Source: Chlamydomonas sphaeroides (taxonomy: Eukaryota; Chlorophyta; Chlorophyceae; Chlamydomonadales; Chlamydomonadaceae). Taken from it: a stretch of 23,655 nt of DNA. The stretch spans positions 48,951 to 72,605 of the forward strand of contig BDDC01000248.1 of NCBI GenBank assembly GCA_001662425.1. Reading direction: 5' to 3'. This document shows, piece after piece, positions 1 to 9,845 of this stretch. Both the position numbers and the translations under genes were made by a program. The notes below the pieces were generated by a model that was not told where the DNA came from, searched no databases, and saw only the letters and a program-made list of their open reading frames with translations. Numbering within the stretch: the stretch's first letter is position 1; every line of letters begins with the position of its first letter.

Positions 1-669
1 TGGTGCCAGGGCCATGATGGCAGCGATCTTGGTGTCGTGTGGGCTGATGCTGGCAGGCGACAGGTTGTGCCCCAGATATTCAATCACGTCGGCGCTGAAG
101 ATGGACTTGTCAGGATGAGCACACAGACCGTAGGAATGCAAGCAGTCCAGCACAGCCGCCACATCCGCCACGTTCTGCTTGGGCGACTCCGACCAGATCA
201 GGATGTCGTCTACAGCACACTTATCAAGCCCAGCATGCACCAGCTTGTAATCTAGCACACGCTGGAAGAACGATGGGGCCGTCTCCAAACCATACGGGGT
301 CCGGGAGTAGGCGACCAGCTTGTTGCCCACCCAGTAGCACGTCTTGGCTTGATCGTCCGGGTGGATGGGGATCTGGAGGAAGCCTTGGCGGGCGTCCAGC
401 TTGCTGAACACCACCGCCTTGCCCACGTGCTGCCACAGCTCCTCATGGCGGTGCAGGCCGTACTTGTTGGGGCACAGCACTTTGTTCACCGAACGATTAT
501 TTTGCACCATCCGAGCAGCCGTCCAGGTGCCGGTGTCTGGGTCCTTCTTGGTGGCGATGACGGGGTTGACGGTGCAGACGGTGGGCCCAAGGTACTCAAA
601 GGCCAGGCCGGCATCGATCAGCTCCTGCATCTTCTCCTTTATGATCTCGTGCTTGTGGGGGCTGTAGCG
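1..669 (-). pseudogene. Reverse transcriptase domain, Ty3/gypsy type (element A), cut by window edge
   Basis: An open frame runs from the TAG at 670-672 to base 1 with no further stop and continues outside the window. In order it shows a YRYSPHKHE-like segment, a TVNPVIATKKDPDTGTW block (fingers), NRSVNK, VFSKLDARQGFLQIPI (motif A, with the first catalytic Asp in KLDA), YGLETAPSFFQRVLD (motif B), VDDILIW at about 196-213 (motif C, the Asp pair at 205-210), and EYLGHNLS (thumb). The order and spacing are those of Ty3/gypsy RTs. Oddity: the residue before Val-Asp-Asp is Ala (214-216) where Tyr or Phe is usual. The connection, RNase H and integrase parts would be to the left. An in-frame TAG joins it to the upstream segment, so the copy is probably dead. 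Confidence 0.88.
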
Positions 670-1548
670 CTATGGCAGCTGGACCACAGGATGGTTGGTG
701 TTGAGCTCGGTGCGGTAGGGGCCCATAGCACCGTGATAGCCGGGAAGCTCGTTCATTGAGTAGGTGAAGGCGGCCGAGCGGCAAGCCCTCACCCCCGCCT
801 GGAGCTGAGGCATGTACACCATCATGACAGGAGTGTTGCCCCAGATCCAGCCACCCTCAGCGTCCTTGCTGTTCTGCTCGTGTGCAGTGGCGGCCATCTT
901 GCCGTCAAAGGTGAAGGTGTCGACGTTGGTGAAAGTGTGGGCCGCGCCAGGGGGCGGCCCAGGCGGTCGGTCGGTGTGCCTGCCATCGTTGGGCTCCCAC
1001 ACCAGGCATGGTGAGGGCAGCACGGCGGTGTGCAGCTTGCTCTGCACGAGCAGCCCACTGGTGCACAAGGCATGTGCCATCACGGGCACACCCTCCTAGC
1101 CCAGCAGTCGGGCCTGCATAGCGCCCATGCCGGCGTTGAGGCCCACGAGCAGCATGAGCGCCACGCCCAGCACTGCAAGGCCACGCCAGGTGGGGTGTTG
1201 CACGCCCAGGTGGAGCCAGATGGGCTGACGGGCGGAGGAAGCAGGAGTGCTGCCGGCCTTGGCCGGCGGCTCTGTAGCCCATTCCATGCGCCGGTCCATG
1301 CAATGGCTGAAGGTGTCATCCTTGCGAGCCAGGCGGCTGACCACGATGTTGATGCGACCGACTAACCAGCCCTTAACGCTCACATCTGCTGTGGTGGCTG
1401 CGGTGCTGGGCGGCGTTGCGCTCACAACTGGGTCACCTGGACCGGCGGTGTTACGCAGGAGTGCGTGTTGGGTGGTGACACCGGCCGCAGCAGCGACGGT
1501 GTCCGGTGGCGGGGGCCAGGTGACAGCCAGCACAAGGACTGGCTGCAC
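670..1548 (-). pseudogene. Element A segment just upstream of the RT, with a membrane-like helix
   Basis: This is the same frame as the RT, interrupted by TAG at 1096-1098 and closed by TAG at 670-672. The end nearest the RT carries FTYSMNELPGYHGAMGPYR and RTELNTNHPV. Such an 'ELPGY..G' stretch directly before the RT fingers is, as I recall, common in green-algal gypsy elements and supports continuity with the RT. Further upstream is a hydrophobic run of about 20 residues (GLAVLGVALMLLVGLNAGMG, about 1123-1185) that looks like a membrane helix. Before that are SRLARKDDTFSHCMDRR and a Thr/Ala/Pro-rich stretch. I see no Asp-Thr/Ser-Gly protease motif here, although a protease would be expected in this position. 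What the hydrophobic segment does is unknown. Confidence 0.6.
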
Positions 1549-2784
1549 TGCTTGCCTTCACCAAAGGGCGCCGGCGCATGCAGCTCTTAGATGCGGTCGG
1601 GGTAATCAGCAGTGTACCAGGCTCGCACCTCCCGCAGTTGAGGCGGGCATGACACGTCATCCCGGCCGCACAGGTTGCGCCGGCCAAACACGATGACGTG
1701 ATAGGCAGCACACACCAGCAGGACGGCGGGCTGGCTGGGCCCACCGTGCCGAGGCCACTTTGGGCCTGTGTCGCTGCCAACCCACACCCGCTGCACGGCG
1801 GCGGCGCCTGGGGCTCAGGGAGCGAGGAGTCCAGTGAGCTTTCCGTGGTGCCGTCCATGGCGTGCTGGCCGGTGCAGGGGTCGCACGATATGAAGTGGGT
1901 GGAGGCCTCACCGGTGGGAAGACCGACCAAGCGGCTGGTGCTAGGGGCTTGGAGGGGGCGCGCTGATCGCATGCTCATGCACCCCCAGCCTCCAGGCGGT
2001 TGGTCCCATGGCCAGGGCTGAACTCAGCAACCCCGGGGTCAGGGGTGGCACTAGGCCATGCGGGCCCCGGGCTATGTGCGGGCAAAGCTGGCCTGCCCGG
2101 GTCCCTGCCCTCAGCCCCCCGGCTGGGGCCCTCCCCACTTAGCTCACGGAGGGAGCTGTGCCGCTGCAGGCTGAACAGCGGTATGTGGGCTGGTGGCACT
2201 GGCTCTGTACTTGCTGTGCCAGCTGGCGTGCCTGCCGTCGATCCTAATGGCTGGCCGCCGGTGGGCGTGCCGTTCTCCACGCTGGCAGTGCCGCTGCACG
2301 CCAACGCACATGCCGCGGCTCCGCCGGGTGCATGCGGCGGTCCCTCATCGCCACTGTTGGTATCACCAGGGCCGTCTAGCGACCCAGCGCACGAGTCTGA
2401 GTATGACGTATCCTCCTGATACTGAGCGCTGTCGTCCTCGCTGGCTGATTCACTCGTGCCGCTTGGCGGCGGCATGAGCTTGGTGCTTACTGTCAGTGCC
2501 GCTGCCATGCCACCACTGCTTGGCGGCGGGGTGGCACTCTGTCCTGCTAGTTGCTCGTATGTAGTGTTACCAGCGGCGGTGGCGCCCCGTCATCCTCTCC
2601 CAGCGGCCCCGGTTCGGCGGGTGTGTGGCCGCCGGGAGCCAGTGCCGTCATGCCATCGGGAGTGGCTGGCTTGCCGGCTGCGCCGCTGAAGCTGAGGCGC
2701 CTGACTACACATGCAGGGGAGGTGTCAGGGGTTGCATCCCCCCCAGCTTCGGGAACGGCCGTCAGATGTGGGCAAAGCTGGCTC
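1549..2784 (-). pseudogene. Element A low-complexity linker, several frame changes
   Basis: Coding-like sequence changes frame at least three times. From upstream down: a Pro/Gly/Ala-rich stretch, then (about 2560-1975) an acidic Ser/Thr/Asp/Glu/Pro-rich segment with SESASEDDSAQYQEDTSY, then (about 1975-1800) STHFISCDPCTGQHAMDGTT in another frame. Next (about 1796-1587) comes a more globular piece with QPAVLLVCAAYHVIVFGRR and REVRAWYTADYPDRI. This last piece looks truly coding by composition and ends at a TAG at 1587. No domain is recognised. It probably separates a globular upstream part from the RT-bearing part. The low-complexity composition makes frame assignment uncertain. Confidence 0.4.
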
Positions 2785-3861
2785 CTACTCCACTGACTCT
2801 GTCTCGCAGTGTAGGAAGTCCGCCTGGCTGAGGGTGAAGGGTATGGCCTCGCTCCACACCTCGAGCTGGCAGATGCTGAAGCCAATGGCAAGGTTCTGGC
2901 CATTGTGGTACTGCGGCGCACCCTCAAAGCCCGGTGGTGCTGGGATGCCACGGGCGTTGCCTCCTGCGTTGTCGGCCAAAAACTCCATGCACCAGAGCAG
3001 TGTCGCCGTGGGGGAGTCAGGGTTAAAGTAGTCAATGTACACAATGGGGATGCCCATGCGTGTGAAGTGCCACACGACGTGTCACTGTGCGTAGCAGAGG
3101 CGGCTGGTGGTGTTGCCGCCTTGCGTGCGTGCCGTAAGGTGTCTGGCCACGGCCGTCACCAGGAACAGCTTCAAGTACGACAAAAGTGTTGGCAGCATGC
3201 CGGTCATGCCACGCGCCGCCGCCTGGTAGTGCACGGTGGCCGCCGCCCACTTGGCAGGCGTGTTGTGCGGGATGTACACTCAAAGCACCAATGAGGCGTC
3301 GTCTGCCACCGGGTCACTGGTGTCCGTGTCCCAGAGCTGCTCGGCCTCCTCTTGCTCATAAGGCAGACCGTCGGCTTGCACTCGAGTGTACACAAGCGGC
3401 ATGCCCACCTCCAGGCAATACATCACGGCCGCCTGGTAGTCATACACCCGCCGCACCGCCCGCATGCCGGCCATAAGGTACAGCAGTGGGTGCTGCCCCA
3501 GGCACATTGGCTGTGGCATGCGCGGTGTGTTGGCCTCACCCAACGCCTGTGTCTGGTAGTAGATGGCCTCCACGTTGCCCAGCAGCACTGCCAGTGCGGC
3601 TTCCAGCTTGGCCGGCGCTAGCACCGCCTTGGGCGGCGCCGGCTCGCCGACCGCTCCGTGCACGTCCAAGACCCCCAGCACCTCGGCCCAGAACCGCAGC
3701 AGCATGGCCCTTGCGGTGTCGTGGAAGCTGCGGGCCTCAGTGCTCCTGCACTGGAGCCAGTGGCGGCAGCTAATCGGTGTACAGCAGCACAGTGATGCGC
3801 TGCACGGCGTCCTAAAAGAAGCGGCAGCACGGCCGCACACCCACGTGCAGCAGCTGCACAA
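2785..3861 (-). pseudogene. Element A unknown globular segment 1
   Basis: One frame (stops at 2785 and 3280) and its neighbour together give a helical, aromatic-rich protein. Readable pieces are MLLRFWAEVLGVLDVHG, QHPLLYLMAGMRAVRRVYDY, EVGMPLVYTRVQADGLPYEQ, an acidic tail, KWAAATVHYQAAARGMTGML, and (2785-3075) MGIPIVYIDYFNPDSPTATL and SQADFLHCETESVE. Stops between the pieces are TGA, in contexts that a CGA codon would explain (for example at 3280 and near 3079). The phrases 'GMPLVYTR' and 'GIPIVYID' may be an internal repeat. I recognise no family. The segment is in line with its neighbours and probably part of the same long product. It could be an unannotated capsid-like or other structural protein, but nothing proves that. 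Confidence 0.5.
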
Positions 3862-4765
3862 AGTCGACCGCCGTGAGGCCCTCGGGCCCCGCTGTCAGCC
3901 AGTGTCCCAGCATCGTCATGGCCAGCCTGTCGGCCGAGACGGCAGCTGAACGTGCTGCACACTGGGGCTGCACGTACAACAGGGTGTGCTGCTGGGTGAC
4001 AGCTTTGCTTTGGAGGTCGTTGCACCGGCTGTGCCGGTGTTGCGCCCATTGGGCACTGGTGGTGAGGCGGGCTGCACCGCAGCTGGAGGCGCCGCTGGTG
4101 AGGGGCCGGCCTGCACCAGGCTGGCCTCGCCCAGCTCCCAGGTGACCTCGCACAAGGGCCGCAGGTAGGCCCACGTGTTCACGGTGTTGTTGAGTGGGTG
4201 CTTGACGGTGGCAAGGGGGCCGTAGGTGGCACCACCGTTGGGCGCATTGCGGAGGAGGAGTGCCGTTGCAGCGGCCGTCTGCCGGAGGGACTGTGGCAGG
4301 GTGGTGGCCGCCTGTGCCAAGGCGTCCGCCTGCGCTGCACCCTCAGCCATGGCGGACAGCAGCTCCACCAGGTGGGTGGCGACATGAACGATGCCACCAG
4401 CTGCGACCCGCAAGATGTGCGCCTCCCGGCCAGCGCGCCGCTTCAGTGCAGCAATCTCTGCCTCATGTGTTGACACATGTGTTGTAGCGCATCTTGCAGA
4501 GGCAAGCAAGCCAGCCCTTGGGTGGCTCTCACTCCAGGAACCAGAGGAGGTGCCGACGGGGCGGCCCCAGCGGCGGAGCGGGCGGAGCAGCCTGAGCGGG
4601 GGCTGCCACGAGCTGCACCGGCGACTCAACCGGTGCGGGCAGGATGGAAGGGCAGCTCGGGTCCAGCGTCACGCCCACCAGGGTAATGGCGGCTGCCGTG
4701 GTGTTCATTGCCTCAGCTGGCGGTGCCACTGCTGCGTCACCTGGGGCCGTCGGCGCCTGAGCCAT
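3790..4765 (-). pseudogene. Element A unknown segment 2, Ala/Pro-rich then helical
   Basis: The upstream part (4765-4529) is Pro/Ala-rich (TTAAAITLVGVTLDPSCPSI and a run of APAQAAPPAPP). A frame change leads to a helical part (about 4480-4030) with EAEIAALKRRAGREAHILRV, VATHLVELLSAMAEGAAQAD and NTVNTWAYLRPLCEVTWELG. A further change near 4025 leads to ADRLAMTMLGHWLTAGPEGL and AVDFVQLLHVGVRPCCRFF, ending near 3812, where yet another change joins segment 1. I see no motif of a known enzyme. The heptad-like Leu/Ala spacing around 4440-4250 would allow a coiled coil. Overlaps between frames are only tens of bases, as expected for single-base indels in one ancestral frame rather than separate genes. 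Confidence 0.45.
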
Positions 4766-5945
4766 CGCACCCTCTGGTGGCAGTGAGACACTTGCCTGCC
4801 AGCAGCGGGAGACAGAACTCGGACACCTCCATCAGGAAGCGAGCCGTCACGTCCCCCTTGTGGCCCACGGGCCAGTCAGGGCCTCTGCTGTCCGGCCAGC
4901 GGTGCAGGATGTTGAGCTCCAGGATGTCCAGAGACTTGGTCACGCTGACGTCGAGCTGTGCGAGGATGGGGGTGCCCGTCTCGTCCGTTGCGCCCTGGTG
5001 CAGCGCTCCGGCGATGTGGGCCAGGTGGTCATAGAACCTCATGAGCAGGGTGTGCACATCTCGTGCGGTGGCGGCAACTGGGCCGTCCTGGTTGGGGACA
5101 CCCAACTGCTGCAGCTGACGCTTGAAGATGTTGTGCTGCTCCGACAGCACCATGTGCAGGTCATATGTGTTGCGGGTGTGCAGGGGGTCCTTGAAGTAGT
5201 CGTGCAGCCATTGCTTGGTGTCGACAATTGTGTTGCAGCCCGGATGAGGGTGCTCATGAAACCCTGCCTGCACCACCGCCGCGGCTGTTGCCCCAGCAGG
5301 GGCCGAGGCATGCATCATGAATGCACAGACATAATTGGGCCGGAAGGGGATGGGCATGGGCTGCAGCACGAGCTCCTCCACCCGCGTTGCTACACGCAAC
5401 AGGTAGTCCAAGGCCTGCTCTTGTGGCTTGCCATGTTTCCTTGCGGCCGTGCACGCAGCCACGTGAAGGCCTTGGCCGTGCAGCCGTCCATGTCACTCAG
5501 GGCCAGGGTAGCCACCTGCACAAAGCCGGCGCCCCGGCCATTCTGCTGGTGCTGGTTGCCGTGCTCGTAGGTGCGCATTGCCCACAGCAGTCGGCGGGTG
5601 CACTGCAGTGCTGCCTGCACAGTGTAACTGCCAATCCATGCATTGTAGGCATGATTCACGGACCAGAAGTACGGGATGACCTTGCACAGTGCCCTGGAGG
5701 TGTCATGCCAGTCGGAGAAGTGCGAGTGCAGTGCAGGGCTCAAGGGGGCATTGAAGAAGGTGGTGGCTGACAACACCACGGCGGGGTCCAGGTGCTCGGT
5801 GAGCAGCGTGATGGTGGCCGCTGCAAGGGTGTGACTGACGGGCTGCACCATAGAGGGCCAGGCGCTCTGCTGCTTGCCGGGCCGCCAAGGCGCCTTGCGG
5901 GGCCGCACACACTTGGTGTGCTGCTCGTGTTCCGGCGTGGTGCAG
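4737..5945 (-). pseudogene. Element A unknown globular segment 3
   Basis: Two overlapping frames (5908-5390 and 5462-4737) read as one protein with a frame change near 5450: the pieces around CTAKAFTWLRA and KHGKPQEQALDYLLRVATRV fit end to end. Other readable parts are SHTLAAATITLLTEHLDPAV, FFNAPLSPALHSHFSDWHD, YFWSVNHAYNAWIGSYTVQ, RPNYVCAFMMHASAPAG, IVDTKQWLHDYFKDPLHTRN and VTKSLDILELNILHRWPDS. The composition is that of a folded, mostly helical protein, rich in Trp, His and Tyr. No catalytic signature is recognised. The first part joins, through a frame change near 5950, the segment that ends in SYTWKMG. Confidence 0.5.
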
Positions 5946-7409
5946 TCAGTGCGAACCCATTTTCCAGGTGTAGCTTGCTGCCGCCGTGAGCAGTGGGGTG
6001 TTGATGTGGGTGTGGGCGAATAGCTTCAGGGATGGAGGGCTATTGAGGAGCTGCCGGGCCCGCTCGTTGGGGTTGATGCCGGGCCCGAGGAGTGTAGCCA
6101 GCATGGGCTGTGTGCTTGGGTCCCCCAACGGTGCGCACGCATTTGGCCAGCCTAGTTGTGACGTCCCAATAGAAGCACTGGGGGGCGGGCGGTATCCACC
6201 GGAGGTTGCATGTGATGTCATCCTTGGCCATGAGCGGGAGGTAGCATGCATACAGGTTGAGGGCCCGGAACACAAGTGTGTGGTTCAGCGGAACACCCAA
6301 CACAAGCTCGTTGTGGGTGGCTGACACCAGCCGCTGCACCGGTTGCGTGAGGAGCACCAGCATCTGGCAGTGGGTGAACAGTGTGGTGCAGCCTGCCTTC
6401 CAGGGCCACGCCAGGCTCGCTTTGGCGCAGAGCTTGGCTTAGAATGCTGGGTGCTCCAGCGTCCCCCAACACCGCACCGGGTACATTGGCGGTCGGCAGG
6501 GTGTCGTCGTGGGGATGTGGCAGCCACGGATGCTGTAGTCAGCCACGCACCGCAAGCCCTCCAGCACCCTTAAGGCCCACTGCATGGTGCGCCAGACGAA
6601 GCCGCCGGCGTCCTCCGTGTGCCGCTGTTGCGACATCTGCTTGGCGCTGAACGAGATGTCATACCGTTCGGTTGATGACTGGAACTCTGGGAAGCCCTGA
6701 TGCTGCAGCCACTCCTGGCTCCAGAGGCCAACGGGCATGCCGGGCACAAACGGCGGCGGGAACAGATGCCGCTGGTAGTGCGTGCACCACACTCGAGCCC
6801 GGTCTTGCCCCGGATGGGGGGAAGTAGGGGCACAGGGTGGTGTCCCGAAGCTGGGCCAGGGTGGGTGCCACGTAGCCTGGCTTGCTTAGTAGCCGCATGG
6901 TGTGGTGCGTGCCAGGGAGTGTGTCCAGGTCATTGGGGCCATCCATGAACTGCGATTCCACCCGCTCATCGCTATGTAGCAGGTGCGGCCACAAGTGCTC
7001 AGACAGCGCTGTACCGCCGGTGGCAGCGATAACGGTGTCACGGGGCATGCTCCGATGGAACACGGTGGTGAGGTTGACCGCACGCTGCCGCAGCCAGGCG
7101 GACGAGGTGCCTGCCGCCCACTCCTGGATGGCGCCCGCCACCTCCCTGTAGTAAGCGCCCAAGTAGCATACCCCATGCTGCAGGGTCGAACCTCCCTTGG
7201 AGGTCAGGGTCTCTTCAAGGAAGTCATCGCAGAAGGCCGCACAATTGCACAGCTCCTGCTGCATCAGCCTGGGTGCCTCTGTGCTTGGCCAGCTCAAAGC
7301 ACAGCGCCTTGGGGTCCGTGAGTTGTGCCAGCTGCACCGACAGCTGCCCATCCGTCAGGTGGTCAACCGTTGTGATGAAGGTGTGGCATGCCGCACCCTG
7401 ACGAAGCAC
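5946..7409 (-). pseudogene. Element A unknown globular segment 4, with TAA stop
   Basis: At least four frame pieces are joined. They are 7409-7280 (TFITTVDHLTDGQLSVQLAQ), 7280-6800 (QELCNCAAFCDDFLEETLTS, LGAYYREVAGAIQEWAAG, LSEHLWPHLLHSDERVESQF, HHTMRLLSKPGYVAPTLAQL), 6792-6130 (FVPGMPVGLWSQEWLQHQGF, TERYDISFSAKQMSQQRHTE, FVWRTMQWALRVLEGLRCVA, TAA at 6439-6441, then HCQMLVLLTQPVQRLVSATH and FRALNLYACYLPLMAKDDIT), and 6125-5946 (NERARQLLNSPPSLKLFAHT). Continuity across each change is good, so I read one decayed frame. Function is unknown. 'HPAF-stop-AKLCAK' at 6439 shows that the stop sits inside otherwise continuous sequence. Confidence 0.5.
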
Positions 7410-8640
7410 CAGCGGGGCGGACAGGCCTTTGCTTGGCCCAGCCCGCGGGTCTCACACGTGCCGGACGCCTGTCTTGGTGAGCAGGGGCAGCGGCCGGGAG
7501 CTGCCATGCAATCCGCGGCCGTCACCTCCGGAGGGCCTCCGCTGCTGGGCCCACCGCCCCCAGGTGGTGGGCCCCGCCCGTTGTGCCATGGCCACTGCGT
7601 GTTGCACTCCGCAAGGGCCTGGGCAAGGGCCTCCTCCCAGCCAGGAGGGCAGTGTTGCGGGCAGAGTGTGGCCGCAAGCATTGGTGCCAGGTGCTGCACC
7701 ATCTGCTGACTGACCGGCTGCCTCTCATGTGCCAGGCTGAGCCAGTTGAGCGGGGCCTCAATGTCGGTGTTGAGGCAGCACACTAGCTTGATGGAGCGCG
7801 TGAATGTCACGTGGTGATCCAGGTTTAAGGTGGCCTTGTACCACAGAGCCCACCGGGCTCCAAGCGTCGACGGGGCGGGTGTGGCCTCCGCTAGCGTCAG
7901 CAGCCACCTGTAGTAGAGCTCCAGCACCTCAAAGCCGTAGGCCAGCATGTAGCACACTGTGCCGGCCGTGCAGACCACTGGCAGGTGCGCCCGGTGGCTC
8001 CGACTAAGCTCCAGCTGCACCAAGATGTGCGGTGCCAGTTGCGCCAGCGAGCGGCGTGTAGGTGTGCAAGGTGAGCGCCAGGGGCACGACTGCCTTTGGC
8101 CACACAGAGTTAATGCCGTCGAAGGCAATGTTGGTGTGCGGGCTGGGGCAGTAGAGGACGCCCGCCGGCCACCCCATGGGCCAAGCGGGAATCCCAAGGC
8201 CTCACAGCAGAGGGACACATATTGCAGCGGCACTGTCTCTGGCTGCGGCAAGCCCTTGAAGTGGTTGGTGTGCTCGTGTAGCACCGGCTGGACTGCCGGG
8301 TGCACCGCCTGCTCCAGTAGTGACAGGGGCCCACCCACTGCATGGCGTAGCAGCACGCCAGCGAAGCAAAGCCAATCCTGCCCCAATGGCATGGTGACCG
8401 GGAAGTTCAGGAGGGCCGGGCTGGCGTCCGTGCTGCTCATGCGTTCCAGCCACTTGGTGAGGCCAGCCATCTCCCGTGCTGCCTGTGCCTCAATCATCAA
8501 CATCACCATCCTGGGTGCACCGCAAGGCAGGCCGTGCCCAGCCACGCTGAGGTGCACGCCAAGCACGCTCAGCGCCGACTGCAGGGTGTTGAGTGTGTGG
8601 TCCAACGGCGCCCAACCGTAACTCCAGTCCTCGAATGTCC
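7355..8640 (-). pseudogene. Element A unknown globular segment 5 (long ORF with a hidden double frameshift)
   Basis: A 416-residue open frame (8605-7355) looks intact but is not. Both flanks read as good protein (QDWLCFAGVLLRHAVGGPLS, HTNHFKGLPQPETVPLQYVS before; TVCYMLAYGFEVLELYYRWL, LNLDHHVTFTRSIKLVCCLN after). The stretch at about 8160-8050 turns into Ser/Thr/Pro/Arg-rich text. Read in the next frame, that stretch gives VLYCPSPHTNIAFDGINSVW and PKAVVPLALTLHTY, which fits. Two opposite indels have therefore cancelled. The last ~60 residues are Gly/Pro-rich. It is joined upstream to the 8490-9782 frame by a change near 8640. No domain recognised. Confidence 0.5.
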
Positions 8641-9845
8641 AGCTGCCCCTTTAGCCTAGAACACCGCCTACAAACACCGCCTACATGCTCCATGTACTGG
8701 GACAGCATGTGCACCAGCAAGGGCTGCAGCGGGCTGTGATACCGCATGGCCTCCAGCAGTTGTGCAGCCGCTGCTGTAGGAGGGCCACGCATGGCGTTGA
8801 GAGCGTGCCGCCACGCGCGTGTGTCGTCCAGCGGCCCAGATGCCGTGCTTGCAATGGCGGCAAATTGCGAGATGTTGACGCCTGACCCGTTGCCGTGCAT
8901 GTCCACTCCAAGCAGGGCCGCACGGTCCAGCAATCCGTGATGCAGGGGCGGTAGTGAACCCACAACGTCAGGCGGCACCGGCGAGCACCGGCCGACCGCC
9001 CATAGGCCGCCCAGCCATGTGCGGCTGGGGCCGGCCTGCGCGCTGTTGCCAGCGAAAATGAAGCCCTTGGTGACGTACTCCAGTCTGTAGCCAAGCCACA
9101 GGACGGCCTCTTCACACCCAGTGTTGTGTGGGCGCGTGACGCTGAAGTCCCACTTGATTGTGCGCAGCACGTAGATCCAGCTGGTGAAGTGCGCCCATGC
9201 CTGCTGCACCAGCAGCGGGCGCATTAGGGGCGGGTGCACCACCAGCATGTCCACCTTGTAGCACCTTGTCGCACGTTTCCGAAAGCAGGTGATACGCCTG
9301 GGCGGCGAACCAGACGGCCTGGTGTGTGGCATTGTTGTACTGCACCGGCACCTCCAGCAGTGCTGTGCTGGCCACCCGAGCAGGCACCTGAACAGGATCC
9401 CGCTGATCGGTGCGTTCACATTGCCCCAGTGCCCTACGACGATGGCCAGCCAGGCCCAGAGGCCTGCAGTCGGCACAGGCGGCCACCGGTAGTCCGACTG
9501 CCGCGCAGGGATGGGCGGCGCCTCCAGCTCGTGCAGTATGGGGGTGAAGTGCAGCCGCCATGGGGGCGGCTTCCAGTTAGGGCCTGCCGCCTCCTCGGCA
9601 GTGGCCTGGAACAGGAGCAGCGGTCGGAACCAGAGCCGCAGTCCCACCACACCCGTACCGTGCAGGGCGGGCGTCTCACACCAGTCCTGGAGGCGCATCT
9701 CAAGCGGGTGCAGCCAATCCCAGTGCTGCACCAGCAGCTGCTGCCGCTGCCTGTGCAAGCAGCGTGCCAGGCTCCACAGCACGGTGTCAAAAAGCCAGTC
9801 GTCCCTGTGCTCCTCCGTTGCGGCGCCCTTGAAAGGCCGCCGCTC
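8490..9845 (-). pseudogene. Element A unknown globular segment 6 (430-residue open frame)
   Basis: One frame is open from the TAG at 9846-9848 to 8490; its last ~50 residues (from about 8640) are out of the ancestral frame. Readable parts are WLFDTVLWSLARCLHRQRQQ, GTGVVGLRLWFRPLLLFQAT, AGLWAWLAIVVGHWGNVNAP, VVHPPLMRPLLVQQAWAHFT, SWIYVLRTIKWDFSVTRPHN, ALLGVDMHGNGSGVNISQFA and LLEAMRYHSPLQPLLVHMLS. The protein is rich in Trp and Leu, with one or two moderately hydrophobic runs. I know no family with this text. A middle part (around 9350-9290, Arg/Ser/Pro-rich) may be another cancelled frameshift. The sequence is in line with the acidic segment upstream: the TAG at 9846 falls between LAARQR and ERRPFKG in one frame. 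Confidence 0.5.

Noticed and set aside
349..759. Plus-strand ORFs opposite the RT and across 1-11000
   Set aside because: They are antisense shadows of the minus-strand coding text, common in GC-rich DNA.
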